64,000 bases of DNA, taken from NCBI GenBank assembly GCA_022575985.1, contig JAKSXM010000137.1, positions 25,376,001-25,440,000 of the forward strand, in the 5' to 3' direction. Below the pieces are notes generated by a model. That model worked only from the letters and a program-made list of their open reading frames with translations. It was not told the origin of the DNA and did no database searches. Both the position numbers and the translations under genes were made by a program. Positions within the stretch are counted from its first letter, which is position 1. Every line of letters starts with the position of its first letter. This stretch comes from Anagrus nilaparvatae. Taxonomy: Eukaryota > Arthropoda > Insecta > Hymenoptera > Mymaridae. Shown here piece after piece: positions 30,000-43,900 of the stretch.

Positions 30000-32560
30000 G
30001 TCTCTACTTTATCATTCAAAGATTTTGAATACATCTTCTGTGAAGTGTCTCTAAGAAATTCAGATTTATTCGTAGCAGTCGTTTATCGGCTTCCGCAAGC
30101 CACCTATTTTAACGACTCAATCTTTCTGTCAGATCTTCCCATGTCTTGCACAGACTATAGTAGAAAACTCATAATGGGTAACTTTAGCTGTGACATTAAC
30201 CCTAAAAATATGAATTCAACTATCAGATCTGTTACTAAATCTTCAGGTCTAACAATAGTCCCACATAGATCCACCTCTTTCACCTCATCTTTAGAGTCTT
30301 TCATAGATATTATCATGGTGGATCAAAATGACACTATCTGTAATTATAAAAGTTACACTCAAATAAAAAATCATTATTTAGTAGATGTCTTAATTGATAT
30401 CATTTCACCAGTACAATCAACAAACAACTTACGATACAGAGATTTCAAAAACCTCGATGAAATCATATACCTACTAGAACTATCCAAAATCAATTGGTCC
30501 CCCTTAATAGATTCCTCTGATATCGATTTCTGTGTGTCTCCCCTTGGAGAAAAAACTTAATTTTATTCTCAATAAAATAGCTCCTATCAAAAAAAAAATG
30601 CCTCAAGGAATGGCCAATAGGTTTGGTCGAATCCAAAACTAGCAATAATTTTATAATCTCTCTTCTGACGCCATAAATGAACATTTTATTACTTTCAAAA
30701 CCCATTACCGACTCCTAATCTACATCTAATCTCACGATCTTTCAAAGCAAATATAAACGAAGATTACAAGTTCTCTAAGAACTTTGCTAAAGAAATTGTA
30801 TCAGCGGTATCCTCTTTCACCTCAATAGATGTATAGGCGTTAACGTGCTTCCAGTAAAAATTTTTTCTTTAGGTTTATCAATATTAATGCTTATATATCT
30901 CACATTTTCAATCTTTCTATCAATTCTAACACCTTTCCAAATAGGTGGAATAAAGTTTTAATAAAGCCTGTAATTAAAGCCAGTAGGTAGAACTCAAAGC
31001 CCCACAAACTTCCATCTCATCGCTCTACTTTGCCTAATTTCTAAAGCTTTTGAAAAGACAGTCGACAACCAAATAACTAAATTTCTAGTATCTAATAACC
31101 TGCTAGACCACTTGCAATGCGGATTAAAAAAACAAAGATACCCACAAGTTCTGCTCGCCAAGCTCCTAGATGATGTCCAGAAATATAAAAGAAGGGAAAT
31201 AAACCTTCTTAATTTTATATGATCTCAAAAAAGCCTTTGATAGCGTTTCCCATGGCCTTTTGCTGAATAAAATAAAAGTCTATGACTTCTCAGCTGAAAC
31301 AATTGCTTTGTTCGAATCTTATATATTAAACAGAAAGCATCTTGTAATCAACAGAGAATTAATTCCTATTCCAAATGCGAAAATATCAAGAGTGGAGTCC
31401 CACAAGACTCCATTATTTTTCCTTTGCTGCTTCTAGTCTTCATCAAGATTTTCTCTTGAATTCTAACAGTCTATTATTTGCTGATGATCTCCAAATTTAT
31501 CTTTCCACTGAATATGATAATAACGATTTAAATCTCAACAAACTCATAGACGATATGATATGCATAACCAATTGGGCTCATGGTACCAACTAGGTATTAA
31601 TTTATACAAAACTAAAGCTAGTGTATTCGGTCCTTAAAAACATATTGACTATTTTTTCGAATCTGGTATCTCCATTCAACTACCTGACCATAACATCAGT
31701 ATTCCATGTGTAAAGTCAGTCAAAAATCTAGGGATCATTTTTCATCACAAACTAAAATAGGATGATCATATTATCAAGATATCCAATAAAATACTCTTTA
31801 CAGATTAAGATACTTCAAAAACTACTTCGACTTGAAAACTAGGAAGCAACTTGTAATGTCCCTAATTATGCCCCACTTTTATTATTGGTCATTCACACTA
31901 GGGAATCTCAAAAATAAGCACCTTAACTCGATAAATGTATTACAAAACTCAACAATCAGATACATTTTTAACTTGGCTCACTATGACCACGTTTCTAACT
32001 TTAGAAAAAGTTTATTGGCTAGAAATTGGAGACAGATTTAAATACAATAGTACCTGTTTTTTTATTCCAAATCCTGTAGTTTCAATACCCAGATTTCTTA
32101 TTCTCAAAATTATTAAAACACATGATACCTCCTAGAGAACTCAGGCTGAAATTTTAAGAACTTGAGTTTACTCCTCATCGTTGTAGACATTACTCATTTT
32201 CTTTCTTAGTCAGTATAAGACTTTATTGGAACACTCTCCCACCAAGTATTAGACTATCTTCGTCACATATTACCTTTAAGAATAATCTCTCTAAATACAT
32301 CAATATTTCTCATTATCAGTCTCTTAGTCTCCCATCTCTAAACCATAAACTAATACCAATACCTAACTCTAAAATTAATCTTACAATAAATCTCCACCTC
32401 TAAAATCCTCAATCTACACACCCAATTCCATTCTCCATGCATAAATTTACTTACGCATCATTTTATCCCGAATAGAATCTAAGTTTGGTAGCCGATCTTA
32501 AAACTTTGGCCCTAATCTGGCTTCCGAATCTCGTCAAACTCTGACAAATGTTATTTAATT
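30000..32560 (+). mobile_element. Degraded non-LTR retrotransposon (LINE) with endonuclease and reverse transcriptase remnants
   Basis: An open frame at 30,045-30,560 matches the apurinic endonuclease C-terminal half: VVYRLP, then MGNFSCDIN in place of the usual GDFN, then SFIDIIMV. From about 31,000 reverse transcriptase pieces follow in changing frames: NFHLIALLCLISKAFEK, YDLKKAFDSVSHGLLLNKI, and the catalytic-box text LLFADDLQIYLS near 31,467-31,502. A C-terminal thumb-like piece (KHLNSINVLQNSTIRYIF) lies at about 31,920-31,970. Stops and frameshifts interrupt it throughout. The arrangement (APE endonuclease, FADDLQIYL) fits the CR1/Jockey-type groups. It is inactive. Confidence 0.85.
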
Positions 32561-34330
32561 AACTAAGTTTATTTGTAATATTTTTATTAATTTAACCAAT
32601 AAATTGGTTAATTTTCAACTAATAGTCACGTAACAGTGTTTCGCCATAGTGTATTAGGTTGGCTCGTCAGTAGACTCCTAATACACCTTATCTAGACACC
32701 GTTTAATTATTTAAAAAACAAAAAATATTAAAATTATAAAATTATTTTTTTTTTTGAAATTTGTGTAAGTACTTGCCTTGCACATGTTCCTAAAACGACT
32801 AAAAATGCTTGCTTTTGTATACCGTTAGAAAGAAGAAGTTTTGTTTTCTCTCTCTAATTTAAATACAGCTGGCATTTTTATTCTATTAATTTTATAAAAT
32901 TACATTCAGAGATTTTTTAAATTTAATAAGGCTAAAAATAACACGAACTGATAAATCAGTATCAAAAAATGTCATAGCCTTATTTTTAAGTTTATTTATT
33001 TAACTAAAACTTTATTATTTGACTAAAGCCTATAGGTAATATAATCTAAAGCATATATGCTTTGAACGGTAATTTTTGTCGTCTTGCGTTATGACAAACA
33101 AACATCATCTATACAAAATTTTATAAATACAGGATTTAGGTATATAATAGATAAATCTTTAGAACTTGTTTGCGTAATTTAATCATGCCTAGACTGTGAT
33201 AGCTAGAAACATGCGTTTTGTGGCAAAAAAGATAAAAATGACTGGGGCGACATAAGCCATGTTATAGGTTTTGGATTTATGCAAAAGTAAATTTTTGTCG
33301 ACAAAAAATGACTTTCAGAAAAACGTTCATTTTTGATGTTTTCAAAAATTTTCAAGAAAATCGGTTAGATATTTTAGCATGAGCTCACTCACTAGAATAA
33401 TTTAAATAATAATTGAATAATAAATACTCTTCTAAAAAGCTATTCCAGAGAATTACCTGGGAGTAGCCGGGCTTAATAACTAGTGTATGTATAATTAAAA
33501 AGCTAGTTTTTAATATTACTAATGTATAATTAAATATTTAAAAAAACTATTTTTAAAAAAATAAAAATGAATAAAATAAAAATAAATTTATACATTTATA
33601 GTAAATAGCGCAAGTAAATGTAATTAAAACTTAAGTGCTGCATACAAGCTTGATTTTTGAGTTGGATGTATAATTTAGTGAAGTGATTAAATTAGTAGAT
33701 GCAGCTATCAATCTAGTTTTATAATTGAATTCAAATAATAGTTTGATTAATTAATGCAAATACGTTTGTAACGAAATAATATTAAATTTTAATAAAATAA
33801 AAGTAAGCTCAACTTGGATCCAATTTTTTTAAAAAAATAAGCACAAAGTAAGGCGCGAAGTTATTATAAAAATTGACTAAAATAGACTGCCTCCTGGACC
33901 AGGATACTTACAGTAATAAACACAAACTCAAATTATTATTAAATAAAAATACTTCATTTTTGAGCTAACAATTTTCTTTTATTTTTGCAATAAATTGCCC
34001 ACGTTTCGAAGACATTAAGTCTTCATTATCAAGGATAAAAAATTTTAACAATATTGTACACAATTTTTCAACAATTTTTTTACATTATTTTATTTTAGAT
34101 TAATATTTTTGCAAGTCGCGATAATATAAAAAAATTTTTATTGTGGATTTCATCCACCCATTTTTGCAATTAATGGTTAAAAATGAGAAGAATTAAATTT
34201 ACTTTTAAACATTTTTACTAAAACCTGTACAGACATAAGTCCCTTTGTGTTTAAAGGAGAAATAAAACACCAGAAACTGTCTGTATGTACCTTGACCTAT
34301 GTCATTAAACATTAAAAATATATAAAAATG
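32561..34330. other. Intergenic, dispersed repeat remnants
   Basis: No host gene. A stretch at about 33,060-33,360 shares phrases with 37,970-38,130. At 34,002-34,042 the text CCCACGTTTCGAAGACATTA followed by CTTCATTATCAAGG resembles ends seen in Penelope-like or SINE-type insect repeats; this is by resemblance only. Confidence 0.4.
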
Positions 34331-35166
34331 TATGCAAAGTGAGCCATTGTAAACAATATACTCAAATATCTCAAAAACAAAGCAAAATATCGAAAAATGT
34401 TTTGCATAAAAGTTGTTGGAGTTGGAGAGGGCCATTAAGTTTAGGTCTTAGTGCTCCATCGTGCCCTGCAGGACCTAACTTAGGAATGTTAAACAAAAAG
34501 TATACTTTATTATTTCAAATTCAGATTTTTCAGCAAATTTTAGGTCCAGGTACTATTTAGACTATAAAAAAATACAAGGCTCATTTTTTAGGCCCAAAAA
34601 AGTTTTTATACGAATTTAAATGACAAAAAAGATGTTTTTGGTAGGTACTACCATTTTTATTCTAAGTTTCTTGTGGTGAAAGACTGTTAGTGATTATTTG
34701 ACATATAGGGTCCTACAAACCTATTTTGCATCTACTGTTAGCATTAGCTAGAAACAAAGGCCCCAAGAAGCCCATTTAGGTCTGTAGGACCCAAAATCTG
34801 AAATAATTACTAACAGTTTCCACCACAATAAACTTAGAATAAAAATGGTATTACCTACCAAAAACATCTTTTTTGTCATTTAAAGTCGTAAGAAAGCTTT
34901 TTTGGGTCTAAAAAATGGGCCTTGTATTTTTTTTTAACCTGAAATATACCTAAAATTTGCTGCAGAATCTGAATTTGATATAAAAAGGTATACTTTTTAT
35001 TTAAAATTTTGGGTCCTACTGGGCCTCTAAGAGCCGAATTTAATCCCCCCCCCCATTAGATAGCCCCCTCCAAACCTAAAAACTATATGAAACATTTCTC
35101 GTTATTTTACTTTGTTTTCAAAATATGTTATATATTAGTGTATCGTTTAAAATGATTCACCCTGTA
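34331..35166. mobile_element. Fold-back element of about 836 bp
   Basis: Two imperfect arms (about 34,331-34,735 and 34,760-35,166). The strongest paired stretch is 34,621-34,697 with 34,803-34,882: AAAAAGATGTTTTTGGTAGG on the left pairs with CCTACCAAAAACATCTTTTT on the right. The outer right end reads CACCCTGTA, mirrored by a diverged TGCAAAGTG on the left. The short open frame at 34,339-34,560 is a by-product. No transposase. Confidence 0.75.
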
Positions 35167-37940
35167 TAATGAGACTTGAATACTAAGTCCAGTGACAGCG
35201 AGTTACAAACAAATTTTTCTGAAAATGTAAAAGGTGAAAATCCCAAAAATGAAATGATTAATTAAATGGAATGTTAAAAAAGCAAATATTGCTTTTTTGT
35301 AAAAATATATCTAAAAAAACTAATTAAAACATTTTTTAATACACAAATAATTAGATGTTTGTGACAGTAAAAACAATAATTAATTGTCAAAAAAAAAAAA
35401 AAAAATAGCTTTTAATTCTGGTTATATTTTTATTACAAGAGTTTATTAATAAAAAATTTTAATAGAGATATGTTTTTTTTTAAACACATGTGATAATATA
35501 ATACATTTTTTTTCAATGCTTATATAAATAAAAAAAAAAAAAGATATTTTCATTTGGAAAAAAAAAAATCATCATAAAGTCAAAATGTTTAAAGCCTGTC
35601 AATCCCTTTCTAAAAAAAATTATTTGTATAAAAAGCTTAAATATCTTCAATTCCATATATGCTAAAGGGTATATATATAAACATATATTAGCCTGGCAGC
35701 TATTTTAAAAAATCGCTTGGTTTTTAGTTTACAGGGTGAAAAAAGTTTTTAATTATCAAAAAAAAAATTAAGATTCCCCAAAGTTGCCCAAAATTACAGC
35801 TCATTAAATTATTTTTTTAGTATTATTTCAAGTTTTTGGTAATTCAAGAAATTTTTTAAAATGACTGACAGTCTAATATATATAGTTTGAACATACAAAA
35901 AAAAAATGTCAATTCCGTTAAAACAACAAGTATTACGTAGAAGAAGAAAAAAATTTTTTTGAATAGAAAATTTTTTTGGCATTTTGCCTATAATATATTT
36001 TTTTAAAATTGAATAAATATATAATATTATAATAAAACTTTGTATATATTGATGAATACTTTTTTTCTTTTTTTTTTTTGTTTGTGACAAGATGAGTTTT
36101 ATATATTGAAAAACGTGTTTATATTTTAAAAGTGAAAAAGAGAAATAAAAGAGACTAAAGAAAATCCGTAAAGTAGGCCGAGATCAGTGTAAATGATTTA
36201 CTATATATACTTTTGTAAAGCTTTTTCTACTTTTTTTTTCTTTTTTCTTAATATTTATTGACAACTTGCAGTTTTTTTTTTTTTTTATTTACACTCTTTT
36301 ATTTTTTAATTATGAATAAATTTTTTATTGTACTAATCTTTGATTTGTTTTTAATAAATTTTTTTAACGTTTAGAAAGTACTCGAGAAAGTATTCAAATT
36401 AACTTGTAAATAATGTTTCAAAAATTTTATTAAAGAAATAGTAGATTCTTAACCAAATCCTAAGACGTTTCAAAGATATTACATGCCTGAGGCTCGCAGC
36501 TAAGTAAATAGTTTTACACTGGATGCGGAAAAATTTCGAAGCACTCGCAAATATTCTCTTATTTCATCAAAATAATAAATTTATATATTTTATATAGTTT
36601 AGCGTGCTAGCTTATCGATCTGAACGTTAAAGGTTCGCGGCCCGACAAAATAATTTCAGATTTTTTTTCTAAAAAGATTTTTTAAAATTTTGAATTTATT
36701 TCTATAATTGATCTGGGATTAAAGCATCCGCATAGTTGCTAATAGGGGCTTTAAAAAAGGCCCATTAAAATAGATACATAAATAATTAAAATAGTGCAGG
36801 ATATGACGAGAGGTTATACTAATACAATAATTGTTTTAAGTAAAAATTCTGGTTTCTTACCATTTGCAATCGACACTCAAAAAGAAAGTCGTAAAGTTGA
36901 GAAAACCTCGATAACTCGATTTAAAAAATGTGTAAAATTATGCTCTATCCTTGCACCATATGTTACATTATCACTATTTTATTCATAAGATTATAAAATA
37001 AAATAAAAAATTTCTATTGAACTCTTCGCTGTTTTTGTAAATTAAAATTTTATTTCCCGAAAAATTAAGTTACAAAATGAAACTATTGATATTTTTTTAA
37101 TCTTATTACATCACCAGAACGTTTTCAGTGTACTGAATAACTATGTGGAATTTTATTTAATCTGCTTGCAGTAGAGAAACCCGGACTTTGAATCAGCTAA
37201 CTTTCTCGCTCTCCATAAAACTTTACTTTAATAATCTCAAACATTATTCTCTTCTTCAATAAATTAGCAAATACCGAAAGAGCTACAAGAAAGTGAAAGT
37301 AAAATAAGTGTTTTTTATAGAATTTTGATGCTAACAGTCGCACATTGCTTAATTTTGAAATTAATTTTTTGTAATTAATCTCCACAAGTCTATGAGCTCG
37401 ATTAACTACTCGATTACCAAGTCAATTACTAAACTGGTAATATTAAATAAAGCGTAAAAAGTTAGTGATTTTTAAAAAGAAACTAATTTTTTTGCACTTA
37501 TGACAGAATTTTCAATAAATTAAACAAGTATAGATTGAAATTTTACAAAAATTATCGAATTTTTTTTTATCAAACTTATGTAAACACAAACTTCGTGTTC
37601 CACCTTAGATTATTCTCAGGATCTTGTTGTATTTCTTCACACGAGGAACCACTTTTAATAGAATCAGAATATAATATTGACACTGAATTAATAAATTTTC
37701 AATTCTACAATGAGATACCTTAGGTTACAACTAAGCCGCTAAATCAGTAATTTAAAAATAATTTTAAAAAGTTATACAAATTTACATTTGTTTCTCCAAG
37801 TAAAAAACATTTATTAACTTTATTCTATGCTACCAAAAAGTTATTGGAGATATTTATTTGGCTTTGTTAAAAAAAAAGTATGGTTTATTTCAGGGATCCG
37901 AGAATTCGTAATTTTTAAATTGAATATTCTAAAAAGAATT
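35167..37940. other. Intergenic, no gene recognised
   Basis: Low-complexity AT-rich sequence with many A and T runs. The short frames at 35,809-36,090, 36,794-36,988, 37,197-37,385 and 37,535-37,723 have no recognisable domain and biased composition. A weak tRNA-like box B is at about 36,630. Confidence 0.45.
36596..36646 (+). other. tRNA-like (box B) segment, possible SINE head or tRNA relic
   Basis: GTTTAGCGTGCTAGCTTATC resembles a D-arm, CTGAACG an anticodon loop and GGTTCGCGGCCCGAC a T-arm plus 3' acceptor strand. The matching 5' acceptor strand is absent, so no complete cloverleaf forms. It could be a chance match. Confidence 0.25.
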
Positions 37941-37969
37941 AAAATCCTATATAATATAAATCTTTAATT

Positions 37970-38690
37970 TTGTATGTTTGTCCGACATGGATAAACTAGA
38001 GCGTGATAAAAGTTAGAGACGTGGGGTTTACGGCAAAAGATGGCAAAAATTACGAGTCAAAACATAGGCTAGGTTTTGCTTCGATTGATAAGGACAAGAA
38101 ATTTTTATGTTGAAAAAACTGGATTTCCAAGGATAAAATTTTTATTAAATTTAAAAAAAACTGAAAACCGAGGAAATATTTGTTTATCAAAAACAATTTC
38201 ATTCGATTAGGGTGTATTTTTTACGTATCCACCTAAATTTTCAAGGTGATCGGCTCGATCTGTCAAAAGTTACAATAATTTTTCGAAAATTATAAAAGTT
38301 TAGGACTAATATTATATATATTTATAATTTTTATCAGCCACTGATGTAGTAACTAAAAGAAGCTTGAACAGCTATTTTCAGGTAGAACCTTAGAATGGGT
38401 AGTCGAGGGAAACAACATTTGCTTGTGGATTCTATGAAAGGGTAGCGAAGCTTTGAATTGCTGATCACTAATTATCCGTCTGGGTTCATATGCCCGTGAA
38501 TTTTATGATTCAGTAAATTCTAGATAATACTTCGGGTATAAAATGGTTATTTTACAAAACATTGAGTAGCCTAAAACAACATATTTTTTGAAAAATCAAG
38601 TCGCAGGGGTCCAGGGGGGTGCAGCCCCCTTGGCGGCTACCGGAGGTTAGCAAAACGAGCCGGAGGCAGCTAGTCAATAAATAAACTTTA
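37970..38690. repeat. Dispersed repeat family, copy 1
   Basis: Contains GTTAGAGACGTGGGGTTTAC, CTGAAAACCGAGGAAATATT, a TACGTATCCACCTAAATTTT phrase and a GC-rich block (GGTCCAGGGGGGTGCAGCCC) ending in CCGGAGG repeats. All four have inverted counterparts at 40,430-40,930, but in a different order, so this is not one simple palindrome. Confidence 0.65.
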
Positions 38691-39264
38691 AATTGAAAAA
38701 AAATATACTATTTATTTGAGTTATTTGTATATTTTTTTATTAGATTTATAATAAAAAAGTTTGATTCGTTACAACTTTTATGAATATTTCGTTTTGATAA
38801 AAATCCATGTTTTGAAACTTTTTATCAATATTATGGGTAAAAAATATTTTTACTTGATTATTACAATTTTTTTATAAAAAAGTTTTTATTTTTGTAAAGT
38901 ATGGACTCGTTAATTTTACATAGAATTTTTTTAAAAGCGGTCAAAAAACTTTTCATTAAATTTTTGTAGGATTAGATTGCATTATGAAACGTGATTATCG
39001 CAACCGGTTCCCGATGTATAGCGTTCAGGCCAATTCTACACCTTTAGAAAAACGAAAAAAGAAGATCGCTAGCCTTGACTTTTTGAATCTTGGACGCATT
39101 AAACGAGTTTTGTATAGAAATATCTACAAAAGCATATATACGTGCATCTCAGTGCATCTCCGTGATGCATCTTTGTTCTTTCGTATGCTTTTGGTTAGTT
39201 CGGATATTCATTGGTATATGGGTATGCTCAGGTTGAAATTTGAATTTTTTTATTTTTATTGATA

Positions 39265-39687
39265 CACTGTAAAAAGTAACTTTCTTAGATTTACAAAAAA
39301 AAATAGAATTTTTTCGAAAAATTAGTGAATTATCAAAAAATTTTGTAAATATTCGATGCAAATCGTAAAACTAAATTTAGTATATTATCGAAAAATTCCA
39401 GAATTCTCGATTTTTTTTTGTGATTTTACGAAAAAAGTTGTAAATTCACAACTATTTTTCGTAAATTCAAAACTATTTTTTGTAAATTTTCGAAAAAAAA
39501 TTGTAAATTATCAATTTTTCTTGCAAATTCACAAAAAAATCGAGAATATTCGAATTTTTTGTTAATATTCTAAACTAAGTAAATATACCATTTTTTTCGA
39601 ATATTTACAAATTTTTTCGAAAATTTACTAATTTTTCGAAAATGTTCTAATTTTTTTGTTAATATAAGAAAGTTACTTTTTACAATG
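39265..39687. mobile_element. MITE with TA target site and 23-bp inverted ends
   Basis: 423 bp flanked by TA (39,263-39,264 and 39,688-39,689). Inverted ends CACTGTAAAAAGTAACTTTC and CATTGTAAAAAGTAACTTTC differ at one position. The interior consists of imperfect repeats of TTTTTCGTAAATT / AATTTACGAAAAA, itself strongly palindromic. TA site and CA(C/T)TG ends fit Tc1/mariner-derived MITEs. Open frames inside are composition artefacts. Confidence 0.85.
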
Positions 39688-40429
39688 TACTAAACTATTT
39701 TAGTGATAGCCAAATAATGAAAATTCTGTAAAACATCAATTACTAAGCTAAATAGTAAAAATACTTGATTTTTTAAGATACATGTAACAATTTTTTGTAT
39801 TGAAAATAATGTGTTAAAAAAAAATTTTTTGCTTTCACGTGATTATAATATACTGGCCCTGTATAATAATTTTTTCCAAAGAACTCGAGTTTACCATTTA
39901 TTTCAGTATTTAATTCCGAAAGTAGTTTTAAGTAAAAATTCTAAATTAAACTATGGATATTTAAAAATGTTATGCATATGCATGGCTAATAAGTTTTTAC
40001 ATGATTTTAAAAAAGATAGGTAATTATTAATTAAAATACCGACTCAGATAATGGCGAAAGCCCCGTTAACTAACTTATTAGCAATTTCAACTTTTCAAAG
40101 ATTAATCCCGTTAAATAAAAAAAAAAAATTGGTGGTTTAAATCTACTTTTTTAAATTTTAACAAACCTAGAAGTATTACTTTTTTCAAAGAAAATAAAAA
40201 TGCAATCAAAAATAATTTGAGAAAAAAAGAGAAATTTTCATTACTCAATTTTCTTCCTTATTACCGGCTACCAGGTCAATTTCGTACCCACGAATTTTTT
40301 CCTAATCCTCTATCTCGGAAACTATAAATGAAGGGATCTTGGTACCCCTTCGTAAAAATTGTGGAGAAACCCAGGAATGCTTACCAACGCGCGTTAATAT
40401 GTGTTTATATTATATTTGATAAAAAAATT

Positions 40430-40930
40430 TTTCCTCGGTTTTCAGTTTATTTTTTTTTTTAAATTTGATAAATATTTTAACCCCACGTCTCTAACTTTTA
40501 AGTTAAAATTTTTAAATCCGTTCTTCAAAATTTGGAGAACGTTAAAAAGAGCCATACTTTTAAATTTTTAGTAAGTTTATTACTTAATTTCAAAAAAAAC
40601 AAACAAACAAACAAACAAACAAACAAAAAAACGTACAAAATTAAAGATTTATATAGATATAGGGTTTTAATTCTTTTTAGGATATTCAATTTAAAAATTA
40701 GCAGCTCGCTTCGCACACCTCGGCCACCGCCAAAGGGGTTGCAGCCCCCTGGACCCCTGTAACTTGAATTTTCCAAAGATATGTCGTTTTAAGTTACTCA
40801 ATTTATAATTTTTGAAAAATGATTGCAACTTTTGACTGTTCGAACCAAACCTTGAAAATTTAGGTAGATACGTAAAAAATATGCTCTAATCAAATGAAAT
40901 TTTTTACCCATTTTTAAAAACTACATAGCA
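40430..40930. repeat. Dispersed repeat family, copy 2 (inverted relative to 38 kb)
   Basis: Contains CCTCGGTTTTCAGTTTA, CCCCACGTCTCTAACTTT, GGGTTGCAGCCCCCTGGACC and a CTTGAAAATTTAGGTAGATA then CGTAAAAAATATGCTCTAAT phrase, matching the 38 kb copy in reverse complement. An (AAAC)n run is present at about 40,595-40,627. Confidence 0.65.
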
Positions 40931-43900
40931 CCGACAAAACTTTTTACGAAATCAACCAATTACCACCCAAGTGGTCTCATTTTCTTGGTTTTAATAAATA
41001 ACAACTTTTAAGAGAAAAAAATTTCAAAAAACTTACCGTTAATCTACTTTTATTTCAATTTTTCTGTTTTTAAAATGTCGACCTGCCGCCGCTCAGTGCC
41101 TAAAATGGGCACAGTAGATTTACAGAGTTGAAAAGGCCACTGAGAATAAAAAACTAGACTTTTTTCCAGTAAATTTGAGAAAACCAAAATCTTTTTAAGT
41201 TGCCACCATTTTTGGACAGAGGGGGGTGGCCGGGTTGAGAAATAATCGCCCATATAGGACAAAAGTACCATTTAACTGCCCATCTTGCTGCCCATTAAAA
41301 AATTTTATTTTTATAGCGCATTAATTTTAAATTTAAAGCCCCTATGTGCCCTTTAAATTACAAAAATTGACTTCATTTTTAGTTTTTATGATTACATCAC
41401 TCTTTATCATGGAAAACTAATTTACTCTTTAAACATAAAAGATAAACGAGTTTTCGAAGTATTGGGAAATATAATATTTATATCTTTTTTTTATATACCC
41501 AGGGGTCGCAACTTAAGTTACAGGTATACGATTTTTTACGAGTGTTGATCTTGCAAGGGGTGTTAGCAAATTTTGTGAGCGCACTTGGTATAAATTTGTA
41601 AGCATTGAACCTCAAGAATCCTGAAAGGTTTCTATAGTAGAATTGGTGCAGTAACAGCTTATTTTAACAGCTTCAACTGACACTTATTAATATATTACAA
41701 CTTCACATATACATTACTTATTAATTATTATATATCAGTTATTAAATTCAGGCCCTTCCCTGATTATTTTTAAATTTTAAACACTACGCCGTAGTAAAAT
41801 ACAACTCTTCCCATCAATGCATTTTTTAAATAATATTTGAAAACATTAGATCCATCTAATTCAGACTATCAGAATAAACACTAATCTAGATTTACCGAAA
41901 TATTGTACAGTCAAAAAGTTTAATGCATTTATTTTAGTATAATAGCTAATTAGCTATTATAATAAAAATTAGAATTTTTTTTTTTACCGGATCCGGATTT
42001 TTGTAGGTTCCAATGCAATAAAATTAAACTCTAAATAGAAAATTCAAATATTAAAAAAGAACAGACTGCAAAGAGAATTACATGAAATATTAAATAAAAT
42101 TAATTAATAAATGAAGCGTAAAAGAGAATAAAAAATTAAATTAAACACAAAGGATTTACTTTTTTTTAGAAAGAGGTGAATCATTTGACCAAAGTGAAAA
42201 TAAAATATAGTCGAGAACCCCCTTAAAGAATAAATTAAAAGATCAATAAGATGATAAAAATTTTTATTTAATTAAATAAGCTAAAAAAAGAAAACTAATT
42301 ATCGAATTTATGAATTTTAGCTATGGAAATACAAAAGTTTTCAAAAGAATATTAAAAGATTATTTTAATGTATACGAAACCCTAATTTCCGACCGATTTT
42401 TGATACGTTGGTTATATACTAATTAGTGGTTCGCTTATCAAAATTTTAAACGATTGATGCAATATTAAATTCCACCGCTTAAGGCTAAACTAGAGCTTCA
42501 CCAATAGGTGATTATGTTAAAATTTGTAAATTATCTAATATAGTATAATTTATCGAATATTATTACGGTGCTTTGGTTTAATAAATAATTGAGAGATTAT
42601 TGAGGATTTTTAAAACTGATTAAAATCGTTAAATGAATTTTCAGAGCTGAAAATGAAATTTACTCGACTGTTAATAATCTGATTGATTTTATTTTTTTTT
42701 TGTCTGCATTATTTTAGAATAGAGCTTGATTCTTACTTTAAGAAACAATAAACTTAAGTAGTAAACTCTCGAGTTTGGTAAGACAACAATGAATAAAACT
42801 TACCGCATAATGCGGAAAATGAAGTTTAGGAAGGAGCTTACAATTTGTCTTCTTATCTTACAATTTTTAAGGGTAAGAAAAACAAAATCATACACCAAAA
42901 AAAAAAAAAATAATAATTTAGAACGTCCAAACGCTCCCGGGCGTTTTATCACGTGAACCGGGCGGATCCTCTTCTCATATCCACTTTTTTTTCAAAAAGA
43001 AAAACTCGTAACCACTTTACAAAGCTTTTTATTTATTCAAGTATTATTAATTTTCAGAGAAACTTGTTTTTCTTCAACACTTTTTTCAGACACTGCACTC
43101 TGCACAACAAACAAAAATTAATTATCTACACTTTTTTAAGCGATTTTCACTTATTATTACATAGACACAATTAAATTTTTAAATATAAACCACGTTTTTT
43201 TTCTCTTCTTAATTAAAAAAAAAAAAAAAAAAAACAATAGTAAATTTTTTTCTTGTCTAGTCTTATAGAACGTTAAATATATGAAGAAAATCGTACCGAG
43301 TTTATATATACAAACATATATAAAATATATAAATTTTCTCAACGTTACAAAATTTATAAATAGAAATCCGGGTGCGTTTGATTATTTATATTCTTTTTAT
43401 ATATTTTATCTTACTCTCCCTTCGTCTCTCTTTCTTTATCTTTTATACTTTATTATATTTTTTTTTTTTACTATTTAAAATGAAAAGTTTCAAAAAAAAA
43501 AAAGCTCGAGAAAAAGCTCGATATTAAAAATCTACAGGTGCAAAAAAAGTATTTTTTTCTCCCATCCAAAAAATCATCCCTTAGAAGCATGAAAAAATCG
43601 TATATTTAAAAAAAACCGTCTCCTCCCTTATATTCAATACATAATAATAATAATATTAGACATACATATAAACACATAAAACTCCTATATAAGTGGATCG
43701 ATTATTCAGAAAATTAATCGTCGCGCATACTCTTGTTTATCATTTAACTTTTTTTTATATCTACATATTTATTTCTAACGCAATTATCCTACTTTAAAAA
43801 AAAAAATGCTTTTTTTTTTCTTTTTTAACTCTATGTTACACACCACTAAACTTTTTTATTTTCTATGTCTATGTGAACGTTTTTTTATATAGACGCGCAC

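Noticed and set aside
34339..34560. 73-codon frame with a Pro/Gly-rich core
   Set aside because: It lies on one arm of the 836-bp fold-back element and has no homologue-like features.
36596..36646. Functional tRNA gene
   Set aside because: The T-arm and 3' strand look right but the 5' acceptor strand does not pair, so no complete cloverleaf.
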